From contig DPZW01000047.1 of assembly GCA_003536545.1 (NCBI GenBank), positions 1 through 13,205 on the forward strand: 13,205 nt of DNA. Reading direction: 5' to 3'. The stretch's first letter is position 1. Each line of letters starts with the position of its first letter. A model generated the notes under the pieces. The model did no database searches, was not told the DNA's origin, and worked only from the letters and a program-made list of their open reading frames with translations. The translations under genes were made by a program, and so were the position numbers. This document shows, piece after piece, positions 6,861-13,205 of the stretch. The stretch comes from Rhodospirillaceae bacterium (lineage in GTDB: Bacteria > Pseudomonadota > Alphaproteobacteria > UBA11073).

Positions 6861-7961
6861 ATGACCCCCGCCCGGCTTTACCAAGAACGCCTCAGCAATG
6901 GCCAGATCAAGCCGGACGCCGGACAAGCTGAAATCATTCATGCGCTGGAGCGTTTGCATCAGGATCTAATTCAATTGCAGCCCAGGCCATCACGCATTGG
7001 AAAATTATTAGGCAAAAAACCTGAATTACCCAAAGGCGTTTATATCTATGGCGCGGTTGGCCGCGGTAAATCCATGGCGATGGATTTGTTCTTTGAATGT
7101 GCGCCGATTGCCAAAAAACGCCGCGTTCATTTCCATGCCTTTATGCAGGAATTGCACCGGGCACTCCATCTGGGCCGACAGAAAAATCCGCAGGCCATGG
7201 ATAGTGCGCTGCAAAATTTTGCGCGTCATGTGGCACATGAAACTAGGCTGTTGTGTTTTGATGAATTCCACGTGGTAGATGTGGCGGATGCCATGTTGTT
7301 GGGCCGATTATTTCAATCGCTATGGGATCTGGGCGTAGTGATTGTTGCCACATCCAACTGGCCACCGGATGATTTATATAAGGACGGCCTGCAACGCGAT
7401 CGTTTTTTGCCCTTCATTGCCGCACTGAAAAGAAATCTGCAAATCTGTCACCTGCAATCGGATACAGATTACCGCCTGGCACGTTTGCGCGGCCACCCGG
7501 TCTATTACGCGCCACTTGGCCCGCACCAGGCAGAACAAATGAATTTCCTGTTTGATGACCTCACCCAGGGCGCAGAAATCACGCCGCTGGAACTGCAACT
7601 TCAGGGTCGCCGCTGGCTCATCCGACGCGCAGCCAAGGGGATTGCCTGGCTGGATTTTACTGACGCCTGCGCTGATGCGCGCGGCGCACCCGATTATCTG
7701 GCACTGGCACAAAATGCGCAGGTGGTGTTCCTTGACCAGGTGCCACGTTTCGACGATGATATGCGCAATGAGGTCAAACGCCTGATGACATTGATTGACA
7801 TATTATATGAAAATCACGTGAGAATTGTCATGGGTGCCGAGACGGAGCCCCAGAAACTCTATGTTTCCGGCCATCACAGCTTTGAATTTGAACGTACAGT
7901 TTCCCGCTTGATGGAGATGCAATCGGCGGAGTATCTTAAAGGGGCCATTGGAGGTCATTAA
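6861..7961 (+). CDS. zapE: Cell division protein ZapE / AFG1-like ATPase
   Basis: A 366-residue P-loop ATPase of the AFG1/ZapE family. Walker A is GAVGRGKS (64-71), Walker B is LLCFDEFHV (130-138) and a sensor-like Asn166 lies in VATSNWPPDDLY. The N-terminus has the family's typical YQERLSNGQIKPDAGQ opening (residues 7-22), and a DDDMRNEVKRLMTLIDILYE-type helix lies near the C-terminus, before SGHHSFEFERTVSRLMEM. In E. coli ZapE associates with the Z-ring during division; the mitochondrial relative AFG1/LACE1 is linked to quality control of respiratory-chain proteins. Its position directly after an NDUFAF5-like gene is notable because both families have links to the respiratory chain. It is followed by a TAATG overlap with the DUF2336 gene. 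Confidence 0.92.
   Translation: MTPARLYQERLSNGQIKPDAGQAEIIHALERLHQDLIQLQPRPSRIGKLLGKKPELPKGVYIYGAVGRGKSMAMDLFFECAPIAKKRRVHFHAFMQELHRALHLGRQKNPQAMDSALQNFARHVAHETRLLCFDEFHVVDVADAMLLGRLFQSLWDLGVVIVATSNWPPDDLYKDGLQRDRFLPFIAALKRNLQICHLQSDTDYRLARLRGHPVYYAPLGPHQAEQMNFLFDDLTQGAEITPLELQLQGRRWLIRRAAKGIAWLDFTDACADARGAPDYLALAQNAQVVFLDQVPRFDDDMRNEVKRLMTLIDILYENHVRIVMGAETEPQKLYVSGHHSFEFERTVSRLMEMQSAEYLKGAIGGH
7950..7955 (+). promoter_or_regulatory. Strong Shine-Dalgarno for the DUF2336 gene
   Basis: GGAGGT is a full match to the anti-Shine-Dalgarno core, 5 bases before ATG 7961 and inside the last codons of zapE. It is the clearest ribosome-binding site in the window and fixes this start. Confidence 0.8.
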
Positions 7962-9181
7962 TGGAAATCGATTACGCAGTTGCCAAACGTTTGATGCAAA
8001 GTGACAAGGTGAGTGATCGCCTGAAAATCGCCTCGTCACCCGATGCGCCGCAGGAAGTTTTATATTTCCTGGCCGAGGATAATGATCAGGATGTACGAAT
8101 GGCAGTTGCCAAAAATCCGGCGACGCCAATCCATGCCGCAAAAATTCTGGCCAATGATGCGACCCTTGAAATCCGCAAAGTGAATGCGAGCAAAATTGCC
8201 CGCCTGCTTCCGAATTTGGATGAGGGCGCGAAAAGTTTGATTTTCCAGCTGACCATGCAAACCTTTGAGGTCATTGTCGAAGATCAGGTTGTTGCCGTGC
8301 GTACCGCATTATCGAATGCATTATGTGAGCAGGCCGGCACCCCACCGCATATCGCCAAGCGATTGGCCGAGGATGCCGAGCGCAAAGTGGCCGAACCTAT
8401 TCTGCGTTTTTGCGCTGCGCTGACCGATGATGATTTGATGGAAATTATTGCGCGCAATCCTGTCACCTGGCGTTTATCCGCGATTGCAGAACGCCCACAG
8501 GTTTCCGAACAAGTATCTGGCGCAATTGTTTCAACTGGTGATATGGCCGCATCTGAAGTTTTGTTGAAGAACGAAAATGCACGCATTGCACGCGAGGCTT
8601 TTGATCACATTCTGGATAGTGCAAAAAATATTGGTTCGCTGCGCAATGCACTATCTCTGCGTCGCAACCTGCCTGAAGGCATGGCTGACAAGATTGAACG
8701 TTATGTTGAAAAAGCGGTTCTGAATGTTCTGGAAGACAGCCATGAGCTGGATGCGGAAACACTTTATGAAGTGCACGAAACCGTGACACGCCGCGTCAAG
8801 CGCGCGAATGAGCCCAAAAAAGGTGAAGATGCTATTAATTTTGCCGCGCGATTGATGATGGAAGACAAACTGACGGAAACAGAAATTGGTGATGCTTTGG
8901 CACTGGATGATTTTGAATTCGTGCAAGCCGCCCTTGCGATGCGTGGGCGGATGCCGCCACCGATTGCCGAAGCCATGCTAAAAGCCCAAAGCCCCAAGGC
9001 AATTATGGCCCTGACCTGGCGTGCAGGATTATCCCCGCGTTTTGGTTTGCAAATTCAGCGCAGCAAAATGGGTAAAATTCCGCCGCGTCAATTATTGTAC
9101 CCCAAAGATGGCGGCGAGAGCTTCCCGCAATCAGATGCAGAAATGCAATGGCAATTGGAATTTTTTGGTCTTGAGAAATAG
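7961..9181 (+). CDS. DUF2336 domain protein (HEAT/LRV-like repeats)
   Basis: A 406-residue protein with the DUF2336 (PF10098) pattern. The N-terminal half is made of short helical repeats of the type 'IASSPDAPQEVLYFLAEDND' and 'DVRMAVAKNPATPIHAAKIL' (about residues 23-64), resembling leucine-rich-repeat-variant/HEAT units, with further degenerate copies (for example around IARNPVTWRLSAIAERPQVS). A more acidic helical region follows, and the C-terminus ends in an aromatic-rich segment (EMQWQLEFFGL). No catalytic motif, signal peptide or membrane segment is visible; it is probably a cytoplasmic protein-binding scaffold. DUF2336 proteins are typical of alphaproteobacteria and their function is poorly known. 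It overlaps zapE by one base (TAATG), implying translational coupling. Confidence 0.85.
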   Translation: MEIDYAVAKRLMQSDKVSDRLKIASSPDAPQEVLYFLAEDNDQDVRMAVAKNPATPIHAAKILANDATLEIRKVNASKIARLLPNLDEGAKSLIFQLTMQTFEVIVEDQVVAVRTALSNALCEQAGTPPHIAKRLAEDAERKVAEPILRFCAALTDDDLMEIIARNPVTWRLSAIAERPQVSEQVSGAIVSTGDMAASEVLLKNENARIAREAFDHILDSAKNIGSLRNALSLRRNLPEGMADKIERYVEKAVLNVLEDSHELDAETLYEVHETVTRRVKRANEPKKGEDAINFAARLMMEDKLTETEIGDALALDDFEFVQAALAMRGRMPPPIAEAMLKAQSPKAIMALTWRAGLSPRFGLQIQRSKMGKIPPRQLLYPKDGGESFPQSDAEMQWQLEFFGLEK

Positions 9182-9193
9182 CCATTCTTGGCA

Positions 9194-9222
9194 TTGACCC
9201 CTGCTGACTGCGCTGGCAAAAT
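9194..9222 (+). promoter_or_regulatory. Candidate promoter of the Fur-family gene, predicted leaderless
   Basis: TTGACC (9194-9199; 5 of 6) and CAAAAT (9217-9222; 4 of 6) are 17 bases apart. The -10 ends so that +1 falls on 9229, the A of the ATG. No Shine-Dalgarno precedes that ATG, which fits a leaderless mRNA. No obvious Fur or Mur operator palindrome is seen. Confidence 0.4.
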
Positions 9223-9228
9223 CCGGCC

Positions 9229-9663
9229 ATGTCACATTTGGAAACTCCGCCCAGCCTGGATGAATTGGAGGCGCGCTGCGCCACTGCCGGATTAAAACTC
9301 ACTGAACCGCGTAAACTGGTGCTGCAGGTTTTATGTGAATCCGAAGATCACCCCTCAGTTGAAATGGTTTATGAACGCGCGCGCGCCATGGATCCCAAAG
9401 TTGCCATGGCAACGGTGTACCGGACACTGAATCTCTTCCACGAATTTGACATTGTCACACGCATTGATCTGAAAGAAAGTTTTGCGCGCTATGAGCTCAA
9501 CTGGGGACATCATCATCACTTGATTGATGTGGAAACAGGCGAAGTCCATGAATTTCAAAATGACACGATTGAAAAACTCAAAGCGCAGATTGCGGCTGAA
9601 ATGGGTTTTGAACTGGTGGAATGCGTTTTGGAGCTCTACGGCCGTCGGCGCAAAGCAGCATAA
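9229..9663 (+). CDS. fur: Fur-family metal-responsive transcriptional regulator (Fur/Mur clade)
   Basis: A 144-residue Fur-family protein of normal length. The winged helix covers about residues 18-85 with TEPRKLVLQVL and the recognition-helix segment MATVYRTLNLF (60-70). The dimerisation and metal domain contains HHHHLIDVETGEVHEF (94-109), and the C-terminus ends in ECVLELYG. The CxxC pairs of E. coli Fur are absent: the usual LxCxxC is LIDVET, as in alphaproteobacterial Fur/Mur. Irr is less likely, since LID-ETGEVxEF fits Fur/Mur better. It would sense iron or manganese through His and acidic ligands and repress uptake genes, but the metal cannot be read from the sequence. No metal transporter lies nearby; the next gene is a LysE-type exporter 15 bases downstream. 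Confidence 0.87.
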   Translation: MSHLETPPSLDELEARCATAGLKLTEPRKLVLQVLCESEDHPSVEMVYERARAMDPKVAMATVYRTLNLFHEFDIVTRIDLKESFARYELNWGHHHHLIDVETGEVHEFQNDTIEKLKAQIAAEMGFELVECVLELYGRRRKAA

Positions 9664-9678
9664 GGTCATCCAGCCAGC

Positions 9679-10371
9679 ATGTCCCTGACCGCAGAATTTT
9701 CCATTTTATTAATGGGCTGGTTTATTGGCCTTGTCATTGCGATGCCCGTGGGGCCCGTGGCTGTCCTAGCCGTCAAGCGCACCTTGCATGCCGGCTGGCC
9801 GGTGGGTGTGGCGACTGGCCTGGGTGCGGCCTTTGCAGATATGATTTATGCGGCGATTGCCGCATTCGGTGTTTATGCCATCCAGGATTTTTTGATCAAA
9901 TATCAATATTCCTTGCGCATGGTCGGCGGTGCGGTCTTGTTTCTGGTGGGTGCAAGGATGCTCTGGCAAAAAGCCACAATCCCGCAACCCAATCCACATG
10001 CGGATGATCCACTGCCGGAATCCATTGATGATAACATTCATCGATTGATGCGCGGCTTTGCCACCGGACTTGTTATCACGCTCACCAATCCCCTGACTCT
10101 CATGGCTTTTCTTGCCATTCTCGCCAATTTTGGCCTGTCCGGGAAAATGGACAGTTATAAAACCGCGCTGGTTTTTGTGGCAGGTGCCTTTGTGGGCGCG
10201 GCCAGTTGGTGGTTGTCACTGGTGGGCGCGGTCAGCCTGATCAAAGCACATATCTCGGAAACCCTGGTCGCAAAAATCAACTCCGTGCTGGCCGTTATTC
10301 TGGTGATTGCGGGTGTGGGTGCCATTGTCACCGGTTATTTCGAAAAGCCCCTGACAAAGCTGCTGCACTAG
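9679..10371 (+). CDS. LysE/RhtB-family inner-membrane exporter
   Basis: A 230-residue polytopic protein. It carries the family signature AMPVGPVAVLAVKRTLHAGW (residues 21-40) in the first helix region, a glycine-rich second helix (GVATGLGAAFADMIYAAIAA) and TNPLTLMAFLAI in the second half, with about six hydrophobic segments in total. A polar loop rich in Pro, Asp and Glu (about 100-120) separates the two halves. Family members export amino acids (lysine, threonine, homoserine lactones) using the proton gradient; the substrate cannot be read here. An AAGGT sequence lies 12 bases before the ATG, a rather long spacing. It probably shares a transcript with the Fur-family gene, but no functional link is evident. 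Confidence 0.88.
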   Translation: MSLTAEFSILLMGWFIGLVIAMPVGPVAVLAVKRTLHAGWPVGVATGLGAAFADMIYAAIAAFGVYAIQDFLIKYQYSLRMVGGAVLFLVGARMLWQKATIPQPNPHADDPLPESIDDNIHRLMRGFATGLVITLTNPLTLMAFLAILANFGLSGKMDSYKTALVFVAGAFVGAASWWLSLVGAVSLIKAHISETLVAKINSVLAVILVIAGVGAIVTGYFEKPLTKLLH

Positions 10372-10387
10372 GCCGGTTGCACGGCGC

Positions 10388-10409
10388 AGCCCAGCGTTTT
10401 AAGCTGGCT
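10388..10409 (+). repeat. Short hairpin just upstream of the secreted-protein gene
   Basis: AGCCCAGC (10388-10395) pairs with GCTGGCT (10403-10409), 7 pairs with one bulged C and a GTTTTAA loop. No U-run follows, so it is not a standard terminator. It ends 5 bases before ATG 10415 and would mask the place where a ribosome site should be. Confidence 0.3.
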
Positions 10410-10414
10410 TCATC

Positions 10415-11341
10415 ATGATGTGGATTCGCCTTTTCCTGTTGCTAGCCTTGCTTCTGCCGACTGCGGCCATGGCGGCAACGACAAGTGTTCATCAGGAAGG
10501 CACATGGACGCTGCGCACGTCAACCAGCGCGCAAATGACCAAGGACTATTTTTGCGCCTCGGAAGGAAAATTTTCCAAAGATTTCACGATGGTTCTGGCC
10601 CGCAACATTCTGGGGCAAACCAGTCTGATTTTAAACTGGCCTGGGTATGCAGGCAATGTGGGCAGTGTTGCACCGCTGCGCATCAGCGTGGATAAAAATT
10701 CTTTGCGGGATGTGCAGGCCACATTAAAGGCCCCTGACATGCTGGTGGTGCCCCTGGGCTGGGATGATGAAGCATTGAATCAACTGGCTGATGCCAAGCA
10801 GGTCACTTTGGCTTCAGCGAAAATGAATGTCCGCTATGATATCAAAGACAGCAGCAAAGCTTTCACGCGGTTGAATTCCTGTACCGCATCACTGATTGAC
10901 CGCCTACCCGGCATTCAGGGCATGAGCTCCGGCCTCAACGCAACCTTGAGCAAAAGCGGATTAAGTCACGCCAAACTGATTCAAGTCAGCGACGCTAAAA
11001 ATGGCGCGGAAAATTTTATGATTGACGGCGTTTTTGGCGGCAGTGTTGAATTGGCCGGCGATAAAGGCGATGTGACTCAACGGATGCTTGAATATGTGGA
11101 CCAGCTGGAATTGTTGTGCCGCGCAAAATTTTCCAGTGAACTGGGGGCCCCCACCCCTGTTTCCGGCGGCGAAATAGCCACCGCTGAAGCCAAATGCGAT
11201 GCAGCCCATACCGGCACAATAACAGCCCTGTTATTCGCGAATGATGGCGGAAAGCCTAGGGTTTATTACCTGGAGGGCGACCGTGACCGCCTGGCGCAGA
11301 TCCGGAGTTTACGGGATATGATCGCCAAAAGCCTGAAATAA
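10415..11341 (+). CDS. Secreted/periplasmic protein of unknown function, four cysteines
   Basis: A 308-residue protein with a clear Sec signal peptide (basic residue R5, leucine-rich core, AMA|ATT cleavage after residue 20). I do not recognise a family with confidence. The first half, from GTWTLRTS (29-36) through Cys47 to LNSCTASL (Cys156), has beta-rich alternation reminiscent of invasion-associated locus B (IalB)-type periplasmic domains. The second half contains Cys235 and Cys261, giving one cysteine pair in each half and suggesting two disulfides. No membrane anchor, catalytic motif or repeat is visible after the signal. Two tandem ATGs (10415, 10418) could start it; neither has a good ribosome site. 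It lies 43 bases after the LysE-type gene. Confidence 0.7.
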   Translation: MMWIRLFLLLALLLPTAAMAATTSVHQEGTWTLRTSTSAQMTKDYFCASEGKFSKDFTMVLARNILGQTSLILNWPGYAGNVGSVAPLRISVDKNSLRDVQATLKAPDMLVVPLGWDDEALNQLADAKQVTLASAKMNVRYDIKDSSKAFTRLNSCTASLIDRLPGIQGMSSGLNATLSKSGLSHAKLIQVSDAKNGAENFMIDGVFGGSVELAGDKGDVTQRMLEYVDQLELLCRAKFSSELGAPTPVSGGEIATAEAKCDAAHTGTITALLFANDGGKPRVYYLEGDRDRLAQIRSLRDMIAKSLK

Positions 11342-11378
11342 TTCCTGAAAAATCCTCTAAAATTTTACGGAAAAGCAA

Positions 11379-11404
11379 GGAATCCCCGTTACACTCAATA
11401 CGTG
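11379..11404 (+). promoter_or_regulatory. Possible EcfG-like general-stress promoter
   Basis: GGAAT (11379-11383) and CGTG (11401-11404) are separated by 17 bases. The alphaproteobacterial EcfG consensus is GGAAC-N16/17-CGTT, so there is one mismatch in each half. A TATAAG at 11406-11411 is an alternative housekeeping -10 but lacks a matching -35. Low certainty. Confidence 0.25.
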
Positions 11405-11432
11405 CTATAAGACCAGAAGGTACAGAAAGCAC
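11402..11432 (+). other. Nested stem-loop in the leader of the EAL gene
   Basis: GTGCT (11402-11406) pairs with AGCAC (11428-11432), enclosing a small ACC-AGAA-GGT hairpin (11412-11421), with unpaired purine-rich flanks. It lies in the 122-base space before the GGDEF-EAL gene. It does not match the c-di-GMP riboswitch sequences I know. It may be chance folding. Confidence 0.25.
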
Positions 11433-11454
11433 ACATCCAGACGGCAGAATAGCC

Positions 11455-11460
11455 AGGGGA
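11455..11460 (+). promoter_or_regulatory. Shine-Dalgarno of the PAS-GGDEF-EAL gene
   Basis: AGGGGA lies 3 bases before ATG 11464 and 6 bases before ATG 11467. The second ATG has the better spacing, so the protein may begin one residue later. Confidence 0.5.
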
Positions 11461-11463
11461 TTT

Positions 11464-13155
11464 ATGATGGTTCAAAACACTAGCCCGGCCATGAATGCGC
11501 CACCCACGGTTTTACCGGCCTGGGTTGCAATTGCTTTGGCTGCCACTGGCGATGTCGTTTACGAACTGGATTTGAATCAGGGCACGATCACCTGGCACGG
11601 TGAAATTGAAAAATTATTTGGCCCCGGCATGACAACTGTCACGCAAATGAAACCCCGCCGTTTTTATCAAATGATCCACAGCAATGATTTATCACTGCGT
11701 ATCAATGCGATTGAATCCCATATGTCATCGCGCACAGCTTATGATTGCGAATACCGCATTCGCCGCCATGACGGCCTGTTTGTCTGGGTGCATGATCGCG
11801 GTATGGCGGAATGTGATGCTGCGGGACAGCCGACTGTTTTGCGTGGCGTCATCCGTTCCATTCATCAGCGCAAACAAACCGAAGCGCAGCTCACGCACCG
11901 CGCCAGCTTTGACGAATTGACGGGCCATTTTAATCGCCAGCGATTGCGCGACCGCCTGCAGGACAGCCTGAAACAAGCACAGCGTTATGGGCATTTTGGT
12001 GCCTTTCTGGTCATTGGCCTGGATAAACTTTCCCTGATTAATGAAGCCTATGGCCATGATGCGGCAGATACGGTGATTGTTCGTTTGGGCCAATTGCTTG
12101 AAGCACAAACGCGCGTATCAGATTCCATCGGCCGCATTGGTGGTGATCTTTATGGCGTGGTACTGCCACGCTGCTCACCTGATAAAATGGGCGTGGTTGC
12201 GGATAAAATTTTGCGTGCATGCCGGGATGCGGCGGTTGAAACCAATGCAGGCCGATTGCAGGTTTCTGTTTCCATCGGCGGCGTAACCTTTCCCGGCATG
12301 TCACAATCTGCATTTGATATTATGACCAAAGCAGAAAGCGCACTGCATCAGGCCAAAGGGCGCGGCCGCGACTGCTTTATTGAATATCATCAATCCGATG
12401 AACAAATGGAAGCCCACCGCAGCCATATGGAAATCGGTCACAGTGTGGTCGAAGCCATCAAAGAAGGCCGCGCGATGTTTGCCTATCAGCCTGTTGTGGA
12501 TAGCCAGACTGCAAAACCGATGTTTTACGAAGCTCTGTTGCGGCTGCGTTCACCCTCAGGCGAGCTCATCCCCGCAGGTAAATTTATTCCCGCCGTAGAG
12601 CATGTAGGTCTTGCGCGACTGGTTGATCGCCATGTGCTGGAAATGGCCGTCGAAGATTTAATGGCCAATCCCGAACTTTCGATTGCGATGAATATTTCCG
12701 GCCTAACAGTTGCCGAACATTCCTGGCTGCGCGCATTGATTGGCAAGCTGCAGGATAAACCTGATGTGGCGCGCCGCCTGATTGTTGAAATTACGGAAAC
12801 CGAGGCCTTGCGTGACATTGATGAAAGCGCGCGTTTTGTGCAGGCCGTGCGCGATTTAGGCTGCAAAGTTGCGCTGGATGATTTTGGTGCAGGTTATACA
12901 TCATTCAAACACCTGAAAGCACTCGAAGTCGACATCGTCAAAATCGACGGCGGCTATGTGCGCGGCATTCACGAAAACCGTGACAACCGCGTCTTTGTAC
13001 ATTCATTGATTGAGCTGGCACGTACGTTTGGCCTGCAGATTATTGCCGAATGTATTGAAGAAGAAGCCGAAGCCAATCACTTCCGCGAAGAGGGCGTGCA
13101 ATTCATGCAAGGCTATTTCTTTGGCAAACCTGAAGTGGGCGTGCCTAAAATCTAG
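11464..13155 (+). CDS. PAS-GGDEF-EAL protein, probable c-di-GMP phosphodiesterase
   Basis: A 563-residue soluble signalling protein. Residues about 25-135 form a PAS domain of the PAS_3 type (YDCEYRIRRHDGLFVWVHD, 93-111), leading into a GGDEF domain (about 145-308). The GGDEF signature is GGDLY (226-230) and the first metal Asp is Gly185, so cyclase activity is unlikely. The inhibitory-site RxxD is kept (Arg217-Asp220, five residues before GGD). The EAL domain (about 325-556) keeps its key residues: EAL 356-358, Asn410, Glu442 in EITE, Asp472-Asp473 in DDFG, Lys493, Glu529 and Gln549 in QGY; AEGVE is altered to AECIE. It probably hydrolyses c-di-GMP to pGpG under PAS and GGDEF control. No transmembrane segment is seen. 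Its stop shares CTAG with a convergent gene. Confidence 0.92.
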   Translation: MMVQNTSPAMNAPPTVLPAWVAIALAATGDVVYELDLNQGTITWHGEIEKLFGPGMTTVTQMKPRRFYQMIHSNDLSLRINAIESHMSSRTAYDCEYRIRRHDGLFVWVHDRGMAECDAAGQPTVLRGVIRSIHQRKQTEAQLTHRASFDELTGHFNRQRLRDRLQDSLKQAQRYGHFGAFLVIGLDKLSLINEAYGHDAADTVIVRLGQLLEAQTRVSDSIGRIGGDLYGVVLPRCSPDKMGVVADKILRACRDAAVETNAGRLQVSVSIGGVTFPGMSQSAFDIMTKAESALHQAKGRGRDCFIEYHQSDEQMEAHRSHMEIGHSVVEAIKEGRAMFAYQPVVDSQTAKPMFYEALLRLRSPSGELIPAGKFIPAVEHVGLARLVDRHVLEMAVEDLMANPELSIAMNISGLTVAEHSWLRALIGKLQDKPDVARRLIVEITETEALRDIDESARFVQAVRDLGCKVALDDFGAGYTSFKHLKALEVDIVKIDGGYVRGIHENRDNRVFVHSLIELARTFGLQIIAECIEEEAEANHFREEGVQFMQGYFFGKPEVGVPKI

Positions 13156-13205
13156 ATTGTCGGCCCCGCCGCATAATGACCCGGATCGAATTTGGCCCCT
13201 GGCAG
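13152..13205 (-). CDS. C-terminal end of an unidentified convergent gene (partial)
   Basis: On the minus strand an open frame enters from beyond the window and ends at TAG (13154-13152). The visible C-terminus reads LPGAKFDPGHYAAGPTI, a protein-like composition with plausible codon use. The stop overlaps the stop of the EAL gene in the palindrome CTAG. Seventeen codons are too few to name a family or exclude chance. Confidence 0.45.
   Translation of the reverse strand: MPGAKFDPGHYAAGPTI

Noticed and set aside
8284..8789. Minus-strand frames of about 100 codons inside the DUF2336 gene
   Set aside because: They are antisense to a well-supported gene with a strong ribosome site, and show no recognisable domain.
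9621..10007. 128-codon plus-strand frame overlapping the Fur and LysE genes
   Set aside because: It is the out-of-frame reading of both genes, with high Cys, Gly and Arg content and no motif.
11406..11411. TATAAG as a housekeeping -10 for the EAL gene
   Set aside because: No acceptable -35 is found at 16-18 bases upstream (TCCCCG lies there), so it is mentioned only as an alternative.
1..13205. CRISPR array, tRNA, rRNA, insertion sequence or toxin-antitoxin pair
   Set aside because: I saw no regularly spaced direct repeats, no cloverleaf or rRNA-like blocks, no transposase motifs and no small paired genes. The gaps between genes are all below about 125 bases.

Overview
The window looks like a compact stretch of chromosome from an alphaproteobacterium. 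The pointers are a DUF2336 protein (a family largely confined to that class), a Fur/Mur-type regulator without the classical CxxC pairs, an NDUFAF5-type methyltransferase divergent from comF, and the DUF484-xerC pairing. Base composition by eye is near 50% GC. A Micavibrio-like or Rhodospirillales-like lineage is possible, but this is a guess. I see no rRNA, tRNA, CRISPR array, insertion sequence or prophage. XerC is the housekeeping type and does not mark an island.

Layout. (1) 1-806 (+): 3' part of an mnmC-type FAD oxidoreductase (tRNA wobble-uridine modification), overlapping by 21 bp the end of a convergent prepilin/pseudopilin gene (786-1442, -). (2) 1552-3819 (+): DUF484, a lipoprotein with a Cys/His/Asp arrangement, and xerC, packed tightly and probably co-transcribed. 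(3) 3821-6000 (-): comF followed by ugd (UDP-glucose 6-dehydrogenase), with a good candidate promoter before ugd. (4) 5999-9181 (+): NDUFAF5-like methyltransferase, zapE and a DUF2336 HEAT/LRV-like repeat protein, a close-packed run. (5) 9229-11341 (+): Fur-family regulator, LysE/RhtB exporter, and an unrecognised secreted protein with four cysteines. (6) 11464-13155 (+): PAS-GGDEF-EAL protein whose GGDEF site is degenerate and whose EAL site looks complete, so probably a c-di-GMP phosphodiesterase. (7) 13152-13205 (-): last 17 codons of an unidentified convergent gene.

The genes serve core functions: tRNA modification, chromosome dimer resolution, nucleotide-sugar supply for surface polysaccharide, respiratory-complex or division accessory factors, metal regulation and c-di-GMP signalling. 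They do not form one pathway.

The most striking property is packing. Convergent genes overlap or touch at their stops (786-806, 3817-3823, 13152-13155). comF and the methyltransferase start on opposite strands at the same CATG. Three genes (prepilin, xerC, fur) have a -10-like element placed so that transcription would begin on the A of an ATG start codon, which suggests leaderless mRNAs. I found no convincing new multi-gene system. The best leads for unknown biology are the lipoprotein between DUF484 and xerC, the methyltransferase with an eroded SAM motif, and the leaderless starts.
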